The position numbers were made by a program, and so were the translations under genes. From Hyphomicrobiales bacterium (lineage in GTDB: Bacteria > Pseudomonadota > Alphaproteobacteria > Rhizobiales > Rhizobiaceae): a stretch of 50,649 nt of DNA. The DNA lies in NCBI GenBank assembly GCA_003963455.1, contig RXJA01000153.1, forward strand, positions 1 through 50,649, in the 5' to 3' direction. The notes below the pieces were generated by a model that was not told where the DNA came from, searched no databases, and saw only the letters and a program-made list of their open reading frames with translations. Shown here piece after piece: positions 15,181 through 23,489 of this stretch. Position 1 is the first letter of the stretch. The number at the start of each line of letters is the position of its first letter.

Positions 15181-16056
15181 TCAAAAGACGAGGTGCTTGC
15201 GCCTTCGGCCGGACCCTTTCGGACGCGCCAGAGCTGCTTCCCGGCCCATAGGAATATCCAGGATCGTCTGCAGCCTTGCGAGCTGCTCCGGGAAATTTTG
15301 CGCAAGGTATCTAACCACCCGCGCATTCTCCATCAGCCGGTCGAGATAGGACCTTGCCGCCATGAGCTCCAACGCCCACATGCCGCAAAGACCGGCGCAG
15401 TGCAGGAATTCATCATTCAGCGCATCAAACTCGATTTCCATGGCAGCCAGCTGCTCGGCTGTTACGCCGGCAAACTTCCTTTTCGGCCTGGACGGGTCCG
15501 TCAGTTGCGACGCCGGCGTGAGTGTGCTGAGAAGCTGCGCATAGTGAAAGTTCGCCCGGTTCAGGGCAATCATCAGCCTTGCCGCTTTGAGCTGCCTGTC
15601 CGGCAGCATCCTGCGTAACGATGCGAAGACCTGGGGCGGCACATACCAATCCTGCAGGAGATCCAGCACCTCGGGCAAGATTCCACCAATCAAAGGCTTT
15701 GGTTCTGGAGATGGACACAGGGTTTGCGCGGGTTGCTCGGTGTCGATCCGCTGACCCAGAATCTTCGGCATAGCCGCGAGGCCTTCGGCCGATAACAGAC
15801 GGCGGAATAGTTCGTGTTTCAACAAATGTCGTATCGCTTGAACAATGATCTCAAGCCGGTCCCGGGGGATCCGCGCCTCGGCCGTCAATCTGCGGGTTCT
15901 TTCGGACTCAGCCACATAGGTCCTGCACAGCCAGGGACCTGTGAACAAGCGGGCGGGTTCGTACATCTTCTCCACCAGGGCGGCGTGCCTGATGCTGCTA
16001 TTCTGCAGAACCTGGTAGGCGGCTTCCAGCCCCAAAGATTTGCCCCGTGCCTTCAC
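15181..16056 (-). CDS. RepB C-terminal-domain-like protein coupled to a recombinase
   Basis: A 291-residue protein lacking the N-terminal ParB nuclease/HTH part; it starts MKARGKSLGLEAAYQVLQNSSIRHAALVEKM and consists of helices resembling the C-terminal domain of the plasmid-partition protein RepB. The second half has the PEVLDLLQDWYVPPQVFASLRRMLPDRQ segment. The GTG start overlaps the recombinase stop (GTGA), so the pair is translationally coupled. RepB is normally a centromere-binding protein of repABC plasmids; here no repA or repC is present, so it probably assists or regulates the recombinase, or marks its target. The role is inferred only. Confidence 0.7.
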   Translation of the reverse strand: MKARGKSLGLEAAYQVLQNSSIRHAALVEKMYEPARLFTGPWLCRTYVAESERTRRLTAEARIPRDRLEIIVQAIRHLLKHELFRRLLSAEGLAAMPKILGQRIDTEQPAQTLCPSPEPKPLIGGILPEVLDLLQDWYVPPQVFASLRRMLPDRQLKAARLMIALNRANFHYAQLLSTLTPASQLTDPSRPKRKFAGVTAEQLAAMEIEFDALNDEFLHCAGLCGMWALELMAARSYLDRLMENARVVRYLAQNFPEQLARLQTILDIPMGREAALARPKGSGRRRKHLVF

Positions 16057-17618
16057 ACACCGCTCCCCACGGATGCCCGTTCAGTCAGCGCAACAAGTGG
16101 ATCCAGGGACGGGAAAAGAAACGAATCCAGCCTCATCCCGTTGTTGACATGGAAATCTCCCCTGATCTCGTCGATTTCGTGCATAGGGGCTATCAGGTAA
16201 TCACGAATGGCCAGATCGCCTGGATGCATTCGGATGAGAACGAAGATATCCGCCTGGACCTCTCCCACAGCCCTCGAAGACCAGCGGGGATAGGCGCTGT
16301 GCGAGACGCGACAACGGGCGATCGCGATCACCACGGTGAACTCGTCATTGATCCGGATGAGCTCTGTTCCGGAGTCAAAGGAGGCTTGCCCTCCTGCCTT
16401 TTCGATCGCGAAGAGCAGGTCTTCCATTACCCGGCGGCGGGTAGCTTCGAGGCGCTTCCTCAGATCGATAAAGTGACACTTCCTTGGCGGCAGGCAACCG
16501 ACCAGCCTGTAGGCATTGAGCAGCCCTCCGAAACGCGATCTGTAGCGCCAGGTCGACGGGCATTCGGGCGCTGCTTTGATGATCGCATCAGACAGCTTCC
16601 CATGGCGTTTGTAGACCTTGCGCAGGGCCGCCAGCAGTTCATCATCACTCATGCGCGGGTAGAGCAATTCAATTTTTCGCTGCGCCTTGTCAAACAGTCT
16701 TCGGCTTACGATCGGCTCAAAAACATTATCGGCCCTGACCCATTGGTCCGGAGGATTCCACACCATCTTGGTCTTGAGTTTCGTGCAGCGTCGGTTCCAA
16801 ACGTTGTTGCCGATGTATTTCTCGTTGGTGAGGACACGGCGTACCCCATCTCGCTTCCAAGGTCGGCCGAAGTCATTCTTTATGCCCCGTTCATTCAAGT
16901 ACCTTACGATCTCAGCTTCATTTTTTCTGGAACCAACAAACAGGCGAAAGATCAGCTGAACGGTTGCTACTTCCTCCGCCGGTCCCGGAACGATGATTAC
17001 ACGATCGGATTGCAAGCTTTTGTGTTGGCTGCGGCCGAGTATTAGCTTCGGCTGTCCGGACTGGTCGATCATCAGACGCCTCAGACCGAGCCCCTGCAAA
17101 CCGCCGACATGGAACCCCATGCCGGCCGCTCTCACCTGGCCTAAGAAAACCCTCTGTGACAGCATGCGGCTGTATTCCGCGGCCATGCTGCGCTTTATGG
17201 CCTTGAGCACGTCCGATCCGACAGTGCCGTCATTTCCGAATTGCTCGGCGCAAAACTCGATCCTAACGCCGGCCATCTGGCATCGATATTCGTAGGACGC
17301 GCTTTCATCGATGTTCTGGAACCGGCCCCATCGGCTGACGTCGTAAACTATTACCGTCTCGAAATCGGCAATCCGGTGCTCCACGTCGAACAGCAGTTTT
17401 TTGAGGCCGGGCCTGGTTTCCAGGTGTAATCCGCTTCGGCCGGGGTCTTCATAGGTTGCAACGATGTCGTATCCCATGACCTCGGCATAGTTGCGGATGG
17501 CATCCTTCTGGGCATCAAGGGAATAGGTCTGGTGCTCCGTGGACATGCGCAGGTATTGGGCGGCGCGAACTCTGCGCCTCTCTTGGGGAGGTTTGCCGGC
17601 CGCTGCAAACTTGTCCAT
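16053..17618 (-). CDS. large serine recombinase
   Basis: A 521-residue recombinase. The N-terminal resolvase domain contains YLRMSTEHQ with the catalytic Ser at residue 26, IVYDVSRWGRF, and the AAEYSRMLSQRV segment. The recombinase domain follows (IFRLFVGSRKNEAEIVRYLNERGIKND...W..DGVRRVLTNEKYIGN). The usual Cys-rich zinc ribbon is not evident; instead there is a C-terminal ~200-residue extension of unknown role. Likely catalyses site-specific integration or excision of a local element. It is the first gene of a two-gene unit with the RepB-like protein. Its attachment sites were not found. Confidence 0.85.
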   Translation of the reverse strand: MDKFAAAGKPPQERRRVRAAQYLRMSTEHQTYSLDAQKDAIRNYAEVMGYDIVATYEDPGRSGLHLETRPGLKKLLFDVEHRIADFETVIVYDVSRWGRFQNIDESASYEYRCQMAGVRIEFCAEQFGNDGTVGSDVLKAIKRSMAAEYSRMLSQRVFLGQVRAAGMGFHVGGLQGLGLRRLMIDQSGQPKLILGRSQHKSLQSDRVIIVPGPAEEVATVQLIFRLFVGSRKNEAEIVRYLNERGIKNDFGRPWKRDGVRRVLTNEKYIGNNVWNRRCTKLKTKMVWNPPDQWVRADNVFEPIVSRRLFDKAQRKIELLYPRMSDDELLAALRKVYKRHGKLSDAIIKAAPECPSTWRYRSRFGGLLNAYRLVGCLPPRKCHFIDLRKRLEATRRRVMEDLLFAIEKAGGQASFDSGTELIRINDEFTVVIAIARCRVSHSAYPRWSSRAVGEVQADIFVLIRMHPGDLAIRDYLIAPMHEIDEIRGDFHVNNGMRLDSFLFPSLDPLVALTERASVGSGV

Positions 17619-17682
17619 CGCCTTGCGCCGTCGTGCTGGTGCATTGAACTAGCGGTCGATGACTGCGCGGCAAGAGAACGGA

Positions 17683-17963
17683 ATGCGCCAATACGTCGGA
17701 CTGATCCACAAAGAGGACGCCAGCGATTACCGCCTGTCTTTCCCCGACTTGCCCGGTGTCGTTACGGCCGGCGCGACCTTGGACGAGGCGCGCGAGTTAG
17801 CCGAACAGACTTTGGCCTTTCACGTTGAAGGCTTTATCGAGGACGGCGAGGCGGTTCCTGATCCCACCTCTTGTGGGAAGGCCATGGGCAGACGCCGATC
17901 GTCGGGTGGTCACCACCATCCTGGTTCCGCTTGGCGGCCGCTGAAAGTCTTTTGGTTTTGGCA
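17683..17963 (+). pseudogene. hicB: HicB-family antitoxin, frameshifted and truncated
   Basis: MRQYVGLIHKEDASDYRLSFPDLPGVVTAGATLDEARELAEQTLAFHVEGFIEDGEAVPDPTS is the HicB RNase-H-like domain. After that, the sequence makes sense only if one G is dropped from the GGG near 17885, giving AMADADRRVVTTILVPLGGR and then a stop. The C-terminal ribbon-helix-helix DNA-binding part is lost. No HicA toxin gene lies on either side, so this is an orphan remnant. Confidence 0.75.
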
Positions 17964-18109
17964 ACCATGGTGATCAACTGCCGGGAAACCGTGATTCACT
18001 TCGTGAGCAGGCTCCGCCCCCGTTCCGCCGCAATGCGACAGCACTTGGGCGAAATCGCCCCTGTTTTCAACCTGTTGTTATTTCCTGGGGCTTCAGAGGA
18101 GTTCTAGTG

Positions 18110-18427
18110 ATGATCATCAAGAAGGCCCTTCTGGCGGTGCTCATGACCGCCGCCCTTGCCGGCTGCGAGACACAGACCGAGGGCCAGCAGCGGGCCACCA
18201 CCGGCGCGCTGATCGGCGGCGCCGGCGGCGCGCTCGTCGGCCAGGCGATCGGCGGGAACACCAAGAGCACGGTTATCGGCGCCGCCAGCGGCGCGCTGCT
18301 CGGCGCAGTCGTCGGCTCAGCCACCACCCCGCAGCGTCGCGGCGACCAGCTCTGCCGCTACCAGGACCGCTACGGCCGCATCTACACCGCGCCCTGCGAC
18401 GACCGCTACTACAACGGCAATTATTGA
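18110..18427 (+). CDS. glycine-zipper 2TM lipoprotein
   Basis: A 105-residue protein with lipoprotein signal MIIKKALLAVLMTAALAGC (lipobox ALAGC, Cys 19). The next part is a glycine-zipper double hydrophobic segment (ATTGALIGGAGGALVGQAIGG ... VIGAASGALLGAVVGSA), and the C-terminus is Arg/Tyr/Cys-rich (QLCRYQDRYGRIYTAPCDDRYY). Similar to the rhizobial outer-membrane 17-kDa-antigen-type glycine-zipper proteins. ATG 18110 has AGAGGAG eight bases upstream; a GTG one codon earlier is possible. Ends at a good terminator. Confidence 0.85.
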   Translation: MIIKKALLAVLMTAALAGCETQTEGQQRATTGALIGGAGGALVGQAIGGNTKSTVIGAASGALLGAVVGSATTPQRRGDQLCRYQDRYGRIYTAPCDDRYYNGNY

Positions 18428-18448
18428 TCAAAGTCTGATCGGCGGGAG

Positions 18449-18475
18449 GCCGGCGCCGTCAGCGCCGGCTCTTTC
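18449..18475 (+). terminator. Rho-independent terminator
   Basis: Stem GCCGGCGC / GCGCCGGC with loop CGTCA, followed by TCTTTC, 22 bases after the lipoprotein stop. Confidence 0.65.
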
Positions 18476-18542
18476 GCGCCGTCATTCTTTTGTACGGTTT
18501 GCAGGATAAGGAGGTTCTGCGGCGGGCAGGAGGAGGTCGAGA

Positions 18543-19166
18543 ATGACAAGCCTTGCTGGCGCGCTCACGAACCGTGGCAAACAAACCGTGAAGCGGCTTC
18601 TTCGCTACGACAACCGCAACTGGCTGCGCATCCGCCAGATAGAAGCCTTCACCACATTCCTCGAAGCTGCCAACCGCAAGTCGCGCGACGTGATCGAGAT
18701 CTAGCCGGGCTGGAATCGCTATTGGCGGGCGCTGTGTCCGGACTGTCGCTCTGTCGACTTCCCCGACTTCGACATCTGCAAGGATCGCACCGAGCAGCAA
18801 TATTCGATCGTCATCGCCGACCAGGTGCTGGAGCATGTACAGCGCCCGCAGGCGGCCGTCGCCAACATCCACGCCATGGTGAGGCCGGGCGGCTGGGCGA
18901 TGGTGGCGACGCCCTTCCTCTTCCGGGTGCATGCGCGCCCGCACGACTATAACCGCTGGACGCCCGCGGGGCTGAAGCAACTGATGGTCGAAGGCGGTTT
19001 TGGCGAAGACGACGTGCAGTCCTTCGGCTGGGGCAACAAGGCCTGCGCCAAGGCGCATATCGGCGGCCCGGTGCGAGCCTATGGCGTGTGGCGGGACTTG
19101 AGCAACGACGAGGAATACCCGCTGATGGTATGGGCGTTCGCAAAGAAGGTGCGAGGCACCGATTGA
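18543..19166 (+). pseudogene. class I SAM-dependent methyltransferase with one nonsense codon
   Basis: A 207-codon frame, open except for a TAG at codon 54 (18702-18704). Before it: MTSLAGALTNRGKQTVKRLLRYDNRNWLRIRQIEAF...DVIEI. After it: PGWNRYWRALCPDCRSVDFPDFDICKD, YSIVIADQVLEHVQRPQAAVANIHAMVRPGGWAMVATPF, typical SAM-methyltransferase motifs. A TCG-to-TAG change would restore Ser. AGGAGG precedes the ATG by ~8 bases. Frame and length are otherwise intact, so the mutation is recent, or the codon is an error. The 3' end abuts the NUDIX remnant. Confidence 0.75.
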
Positions 19167-19800
19167 TCTTCGAACGCAGCCGTGCGCTCCCGGTTGCCAG
19201 AATCCGACGGTGGTCCGCTATCATCGGCCCCCCCAGTATTGGCAGCGATAGGCTCTTCAAACGACGGGTCGCCTCTTCGATCAGGACCGCTGCGTAGAGA
19301 AGCTCATAACGCTGCAAGACAAGTTCATCGTTCCAGTCGCCACCATCCAAGGCAAACCGGATGCCGCCCGTTGCCGACGCTCTCGGCGCAATGCCCCGAG
19401 CCAGCCTCCTCAGGCCACTCCAAGAGACGAGGCCGCAGTGTGTCCCCACCGTAGCGCGAGGGCCACTGCGGTGATCTTCCCAAGGAAAAAAACGGTACCA
19501 ATTCGCCCGGCTGTTTCGCCCGAACTGGTCGGATCCTCTTCGCGCGTAAGCGCGAGATCACTGATAGAGATCGCCCGCTGCTCGGGCCCGATCCTGTCCC
19601 GATGGGCGAAGGTATGGAGCTGCTCGATATAGCCCAAAGGCCTGCGGGTGTGTTGTTCTACCCATGTCCGAAGCCCCGACTGCAAAGAACGGTGGCCAAG
19701 CTGGAATGGTCAGGAGGGCAGTGCGTTCGCGTCGCCAACAGTTAGCACTCTAGGCTCGCGGTCGATCAAGGAAACAACCACCGCGCAAGGTCTACCTTTG
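19160..19800 (-). pseudogene. NUDIX/NrtR-like protein remnant
   Basis: On the minus strand the reading gives VVVSLIDREPRVL..ALPS, a TGA, then GLRTWVEQHTRRPLGYIEQLHTFAHRDR and SISDLALTREE. After a frame change come WYRFFPWEDHRSG and WNDELVLQRYELLYAAVLIEEATR, then DHRRILATGSARLRSKI, where it stops against the methyltransferase 3' end. This is the N-terminal NUDIX-like part plus linker of the NrtR-like family, with one nonsense codon, at least one frameshift and a missing C-terminal winged-helix. Clearly dead. Confidence 0.65.
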
Positions 19801-20154
19801 CGGCGGTGGCCTTGCCGCTTACTCTGACCGGAAACTTTTGATTGTTCACGATCGGCTGCTTGGACCGCATTACCACACAAAGTTTGAAACGACTAAATCC
19901 AACCTCTGGCAGCCCCGCCAGACGGTCAACTGGGCTACCACGGCGGTTGTTATGGAGCTCAACGGGCTCGGCGCAGACTGCGTCATGTTCGATGTCAATG
20001 CAGCGTTGGTAGAGCCCCGCTGTTCGAAGCGCAGCTAGCAAGCGCTCGCCTGCCCGGCGAACGCGCCGACGAGCTCCACAGACTCGTCGAAGAGAGATCT
20101 GCAGGGCTCATCTGACAATGCTGAAGGAAGTCGCCCCGACGCTTTGGAGGCCTC
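19801..20154. other. gene-free stretch
   Basis: Only short ORFs without ribosome sites or recognisable motifs. A stretch around 20040-20115 reads SARLPGERADELHRLVEERSAGLI before a stop and could be a protein tail, but no start or family is evident. Confidence 0.35.
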
Positions 20155-21669
20155 TCACGGCCGTCGTCGCTTTGCCGATCTGCCGCAAACAACGGACCTG
20201 ATCGGAGGTTCGGAGATTTCGTGCTCGGGCCAGAACCTGGCCTTCTGCCGCTGCAGCAGCCCCCGCGTGTAGTAACCCATCCCCGGAGTCGTGACGTTGA
20301 GCGGCGTGCCGATTCCCGCAAAATTCAGCTTGAAATGATAGCCGGACTTCACGACGACGAAATCCTGGGCGGCGATAGCAATGCCCTGGCTCGTAAAAGC
20401 CGCCGGGTCGTGCGTGAAGCCGGGCTTGCTCGTCAGCATGATGCTCAGTCGGTCATCGACAAGAAGCACCGCCGTGTCCCCAAGTGACGACCCTTCGCCG
20501 GCGCCGAACGGTCCGTTGATCACGAAGCGGCCATCGCTCAGGCCCGCGACGACGCCGGAGACCCTCAGAGGCACGAAGCCCGGCGTCATCCGACCGCCAA
20601 TGTCGAGCGTGAGATGAGCGCCGATCCCGGCCTTTGCGGCGGCCTCGGCGCTCACTGGATCGGTGACCGGAATGGCGCCGCGCAGGCGACCGCCATAAGC
20701 CAGCGCGCGTTCTATGATCAACGTGCTGTCGCCTGGCGCTCCGGCCAGTACGCGATCGCCCATGTCGGCCAGAATATAGCGGCGCCGGTAGCGATCCCGC
20801 GCGATGAGGTCGAGGGCTCCGTCGATCGTGAGGAGATCGTCGCGAAATTGGTTGCGCCAGGTCCAAAACAGCTGGGCGAGGTCCGTCGCAACTGCCTTGG
20901 CACGCTTGCTCGGACCGTTGGTCAGCACGACGACCGCCTGGCCCATGTCTGTGTCATCCGCGTGCGGGTAGACATTGAACAGAGAGATGTCCCGGATTTC
21001 CGGATGTGCCGACGCATAAGCCCGTGCACGGGCATGAAGCTCCGCTAGCGGACCGGCAGTGGTTTCCGCCGCGCCTGGGAGAATCATGGGCACCTTGGCC
21101 AAGGTGAGGACGGGCTCCAGCTCTCCATTCAGAATGTCTGCCAGGCATTCGACGACACGCTCTCCGCACAAAACCACATCCGAATGGGGGTTTTCCTTGC
21201 ATGCGATGCAGAGATCGACCGATCGCAGCATGGCGGGCGTGACATGGGCATGCAGATCAAGACCGACACCAATCGGGACCTGAGGCCCGACAGCCTCGCG
21301 CAGGCGCCTGAGCAGGTCGCCTTCGGCATCCGGCAGCTCGGCCGTCGCCATGGCGCCGTGCAGTTCCAGTGCGATCGCTTCGTATTTCTCCTGGCGAGCC
21401 TGGGCGATCAGCGTGTCGCGCAGGTGTGCGTAGAAGTCATGATCCACGAGACCACCAGGGGGCGCAACAGCCGAAACCGTGGGGATCGCCTCATAGCCGA
21501 GTTCCTCGGCACGATTGACGATGCCGCCGAGGGTCGTTCCAGATTGCCTTGCATGCGCAAGCAGATCCTTGCCCCGCCTGATCTCGAAGCGGTCGCGCGA
21601 AGTGATCTGCGGGCTGAAACTGTGGGATTCATGAAAGAGGCGCCCGACCAGTATCCGTCCTTTGGCCAT
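20155..21669 (-). CDS. M81-family metallopeptidase (MlrC-like)
   Basis: A 504-residue protein: DUF1485 N-terminal domain (LVGRLFHESHSFSPQ, conserved HE; LELHGAM; GVGLDLHAHVT; NVYPHADDTDMG) and the MlrC C-terminal domain (DMGDRVLAGAPGDST; VKSGYHFKLNFAG). His, Glu and Asp positions for a metal site are all visible. The namesake enzyme degrades linearised microcystin; most relatives are encoded with ABC importers, as here. ATG 21669 has GGAG ten bases upstream. Last gene of the SBP-ATPase-permease-permease operon. The substrate is probably the imported amide or a derivative. Confidence 0.87.
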   Translation of the reverse strand: MAKGRILVGRLFHESHSFSPQITSRDRFEIRRGKDLLAHARQSGTTLGGIVNRAEELGYEAIPTVSAVAPPGGLVDHDFYAHLRDTLIAQARQEKYEAIALELHGAMATAELPDAEGDLLRRLREAVGPQVPIGVGLDLHAHVTPAMLRSVDLCIACKENPHSDVVLCGERVVECLADILNGELEPVLTLAKVPMILPGAAETTAGPLAELHARARAYASAHPEIRDISLFNVYPHADDTDMGQAVVVLTNGPSKRAKAVATDLAQLFWTWRNQFRDDLLTIDGALDLIARDRYRRRYILADMGDRVLAGAPGDSTLIIERALAYGGRLRGAIPVTDPVSAEAAAKAGIGAHLTLDIGGRMTPGFVPLRVSGVVAGLSDGRFVINGPFGAGEGSSLGDTAVLLVDDRLSIMLTSKPGFTHDPAAFTSQGIAIAAQDFVVVKSGYHFKLNFAGIGTPLNVTTPGMGYYTRGLLQRQKARFWPEHEISEPPIRSVVCGRSAKRRRP

Positions 21670-21760
21670 ATCTGTCTCCAAGGGATGACGTTTCACGCCC
21701 AGACGGCGCTATCGTCCAATGTTGAACGCCTCCGGCGCGCTGCTTGTTCGGCCCAAGCCG

Positions 21761-22612
21761 TTATCCAAGGCGACCTTGGCCACTGCGCTGCCGCGCGATC
21801 TCGATCGTGCTCATCAAGACCAGCGAGACCACAGTAAGCACGGTGGCCACGGCAGCGATGAGGGGCGTGAGATTGAAGTCGATGTCCTCGAACATCTTGC
21901 GCGTGATGGTCTTGCCTTCAACGCCGGAGATGAAGAAGGCGACCGTTGCTTCATCGAAAGAAGCAAGAAAGGCAAAGACCGCACCCGCGGCGACCCCCGG
22001 CCGGATGTTGGGCAGCACGATGTGAAGGAACGCCTGCAGTCGCGTGGCGCCGCAATTGAGCGCCGCGAGCTCGAGGTTGGGATCGAAGCGCTGAAGGGCA
22101 GCGCTGACCGTGATCACCACATAGGGCACGGCGAGCATCGAATGGGCAATGACGAACCCGTAGAAACTGCCTGTCAGCCCAAGCGGGGCGAAGACCAGAT
22201 AAAGCGCGACCGCAATGACGATATGCGGCACGATCAGCGGAGCCAGCGCCAATGCCCGCAGGAACTCCCTGCCAGGCAGCCGGCCCCGGACGAGGGAGAC
22301 TGCCGCAAGTGTGCCGATGATCGTGGCCGAGCCTGTCGTCGCAACCGCTATACGAAAGCTGAACCAGGTCGCCGCCATCCAGTCCGGGTCGGTGAAGTAT
22401 GCCTCATACCACCTGAGGGTCAGGCCATGCGGCGGGAACTCGATGTAGGCCGAGGTGCCAAGAGACATCGGAATGACGATCAGCGTCGGCAGCAGGAGGA
22501 ACAACAGGATAAGGCCGATCGCCACCGAGGCGAGAAGTGTCGCCGCGTTGATGGCGAGAGGCCGCTTTTCCCGGGCGGCTTGTTCTGCGAGGACCAGATC
22601 AGCGTTAGCCAA
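21761..22612 (-). CDS. ABC transporter permease, PotC type
   Basis: A 283-residue inner-membrane permease with about six TM segments and the EAA-type cytoplasmic loop (ELAALNCGATRLQAFLHIVLPNIRPGV). The start is TTG 22612, which overlaps the upstream permease gene by 8 bp and has AAGGGG in front; the in-frame upstream extension is the shadow of that gene. Together with the previous permease it forms the polyamine/thiamine/iron-type heterodimeric channel. Substrate unknown. Confidence 0.85.
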   Translation of the reverse strand: MANADLVLAEQAAREKRPLAINAATLLASVAIGLILLFLLLPTLIVIPMSLGTSAYIEFPPHGLTLRWYEAYFTDPDWMAATWFSFRIAVATTGSATIIGTLAAVSLVRGRLPGREFLRALALAPLIVPHIVIAVALYLVFAPLGLTGSFYGFVIAHSMLAVPYVVITVSAALQRFDPNLELAALNCGATRLQAFLHIVLPNIRPGVAAGAVFAFLASFDEATVAFFISGVEGKTITRKMFEDIDFNLTPLIAAVATVLTVVSLVLMSTIEIARQRSGQGRLG

Positions 22613-23489
22613 GTTTGAACCCCTTGTTGAGTGCGAGCGCGCGCCGGAAGACGATGACCAGCAAGAGCGTCGCGAACAGCAGAGTGGTCGCCAGCGCTCC
22701 CGCGAATGGCCAGTCGAGAAGTTCCGTCGTCTGCTGGCCAATCAACGTCGACATCATGAGCGTGCTCGGCCCGCCTAGGAGCGCGGGGGTGATGTAGAAC
22801 CCGAGCGACAAGATGAAGGTGATCAGCACGCCCGCACTCACGCCGGGAAAGCTCAGTGGCAACGTCACGCGAACGAAGGCCTGGAAGCTGCCGGCGCCTA
22901 GATTGCGGGCTGCCCTGACAAGGTCGTCGGGAATGTTGCGAACCACCGAGTAGATCGGCAAAATCATGAAGGGCAGCAGAACCTGCGTCATCGCCGCGAT
23001 CACCGCGCCCTGCGTATAAAGAAGCCGCAACGGCGCGTCAGTCAGCCCGATCTCGATCAGCGCGTTGTTGACGAGGCCATTGCGCTGCAGGAGCACAATC
23101 CAGGCATAGGAGCGAACGAGAACGCTCGTCCACAAGGGGATGAGAACGCATGCGGCGATCAGCAACGCGCTCCGCCCCGAAACGCGTGCTATGGCCAAAG
23201 CAACTGGATAGCCAAGCAGAAAAGCAAGCGCGGTCACGACGAAGGCGATCTCGAACGTCCGCCACAAGACAAGCAGAAAGAGCGGCTCATGAAGGATACG
23301 CGCATAGTTCGCGAGCGTCGCCTCCGGCACGAAGATGCTTCCCCACAAAAGCGCTCCGACCGGATAGAGGAAGCCACCGAAGAGAAGCATGACAAAGGGG
23401 GTGATGAGGGCCAGCGCCAGCATCGGCCCGTATTCTCGCGCCGAAGTCGGGCGGCGTCCATTTGCGAGCGACTTGGCGGCCATCTTCAC
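22605..23489 (-). CDS. ABC transporter permease, PotB type
   Basis: A 294-residue permease, about six TM segments starting with LALALITPFVMLLFGGFLYPVG; EAA loop around DDLVRAARNLGAGSFQAFVRVTLPLSFPGV. GTG 23489 overlaps the ATPase stop (GTGA); an ATG two codons on is the alternative. Paired with the PotC-type permease and the ATPase. Cytoplasmic-membrane component of the importer. Confidence 0.86.
   Translation of the reverse strand: MKMAAKSLANGRRPTSAREYGPMLALALITPFVMLLFGGFLYPVGALLWGSIFVPEATLANYARILHEPLFLLVLWRTFEIAFVVTALAFLLGYPVALAIARVSGRSALLIAACVLIPLWTSVLVRSYAWIVLLQRNGLVNNALIEIGLTDAPLRLLYTQGAVIAAMTQVLLPFMILPIYSVVRNIPDDLVRAARNLGAGSFQAFVRVTLPLSFPGVSAGVLITFILSLGFYITPALLGGPSTLMMSTLIGQQTTELLDWPFAGALATTLLFATLLLVIVFRRALALNKGFKLG

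Noticed and set aside
21719..22618. 299-codon plus-strand frame opposite the permease
   Set aside because: Shadow with high Arg/Asp/Gln content and no ribosome site. The minus-strand permease has clear TM helices and the EAA loop.
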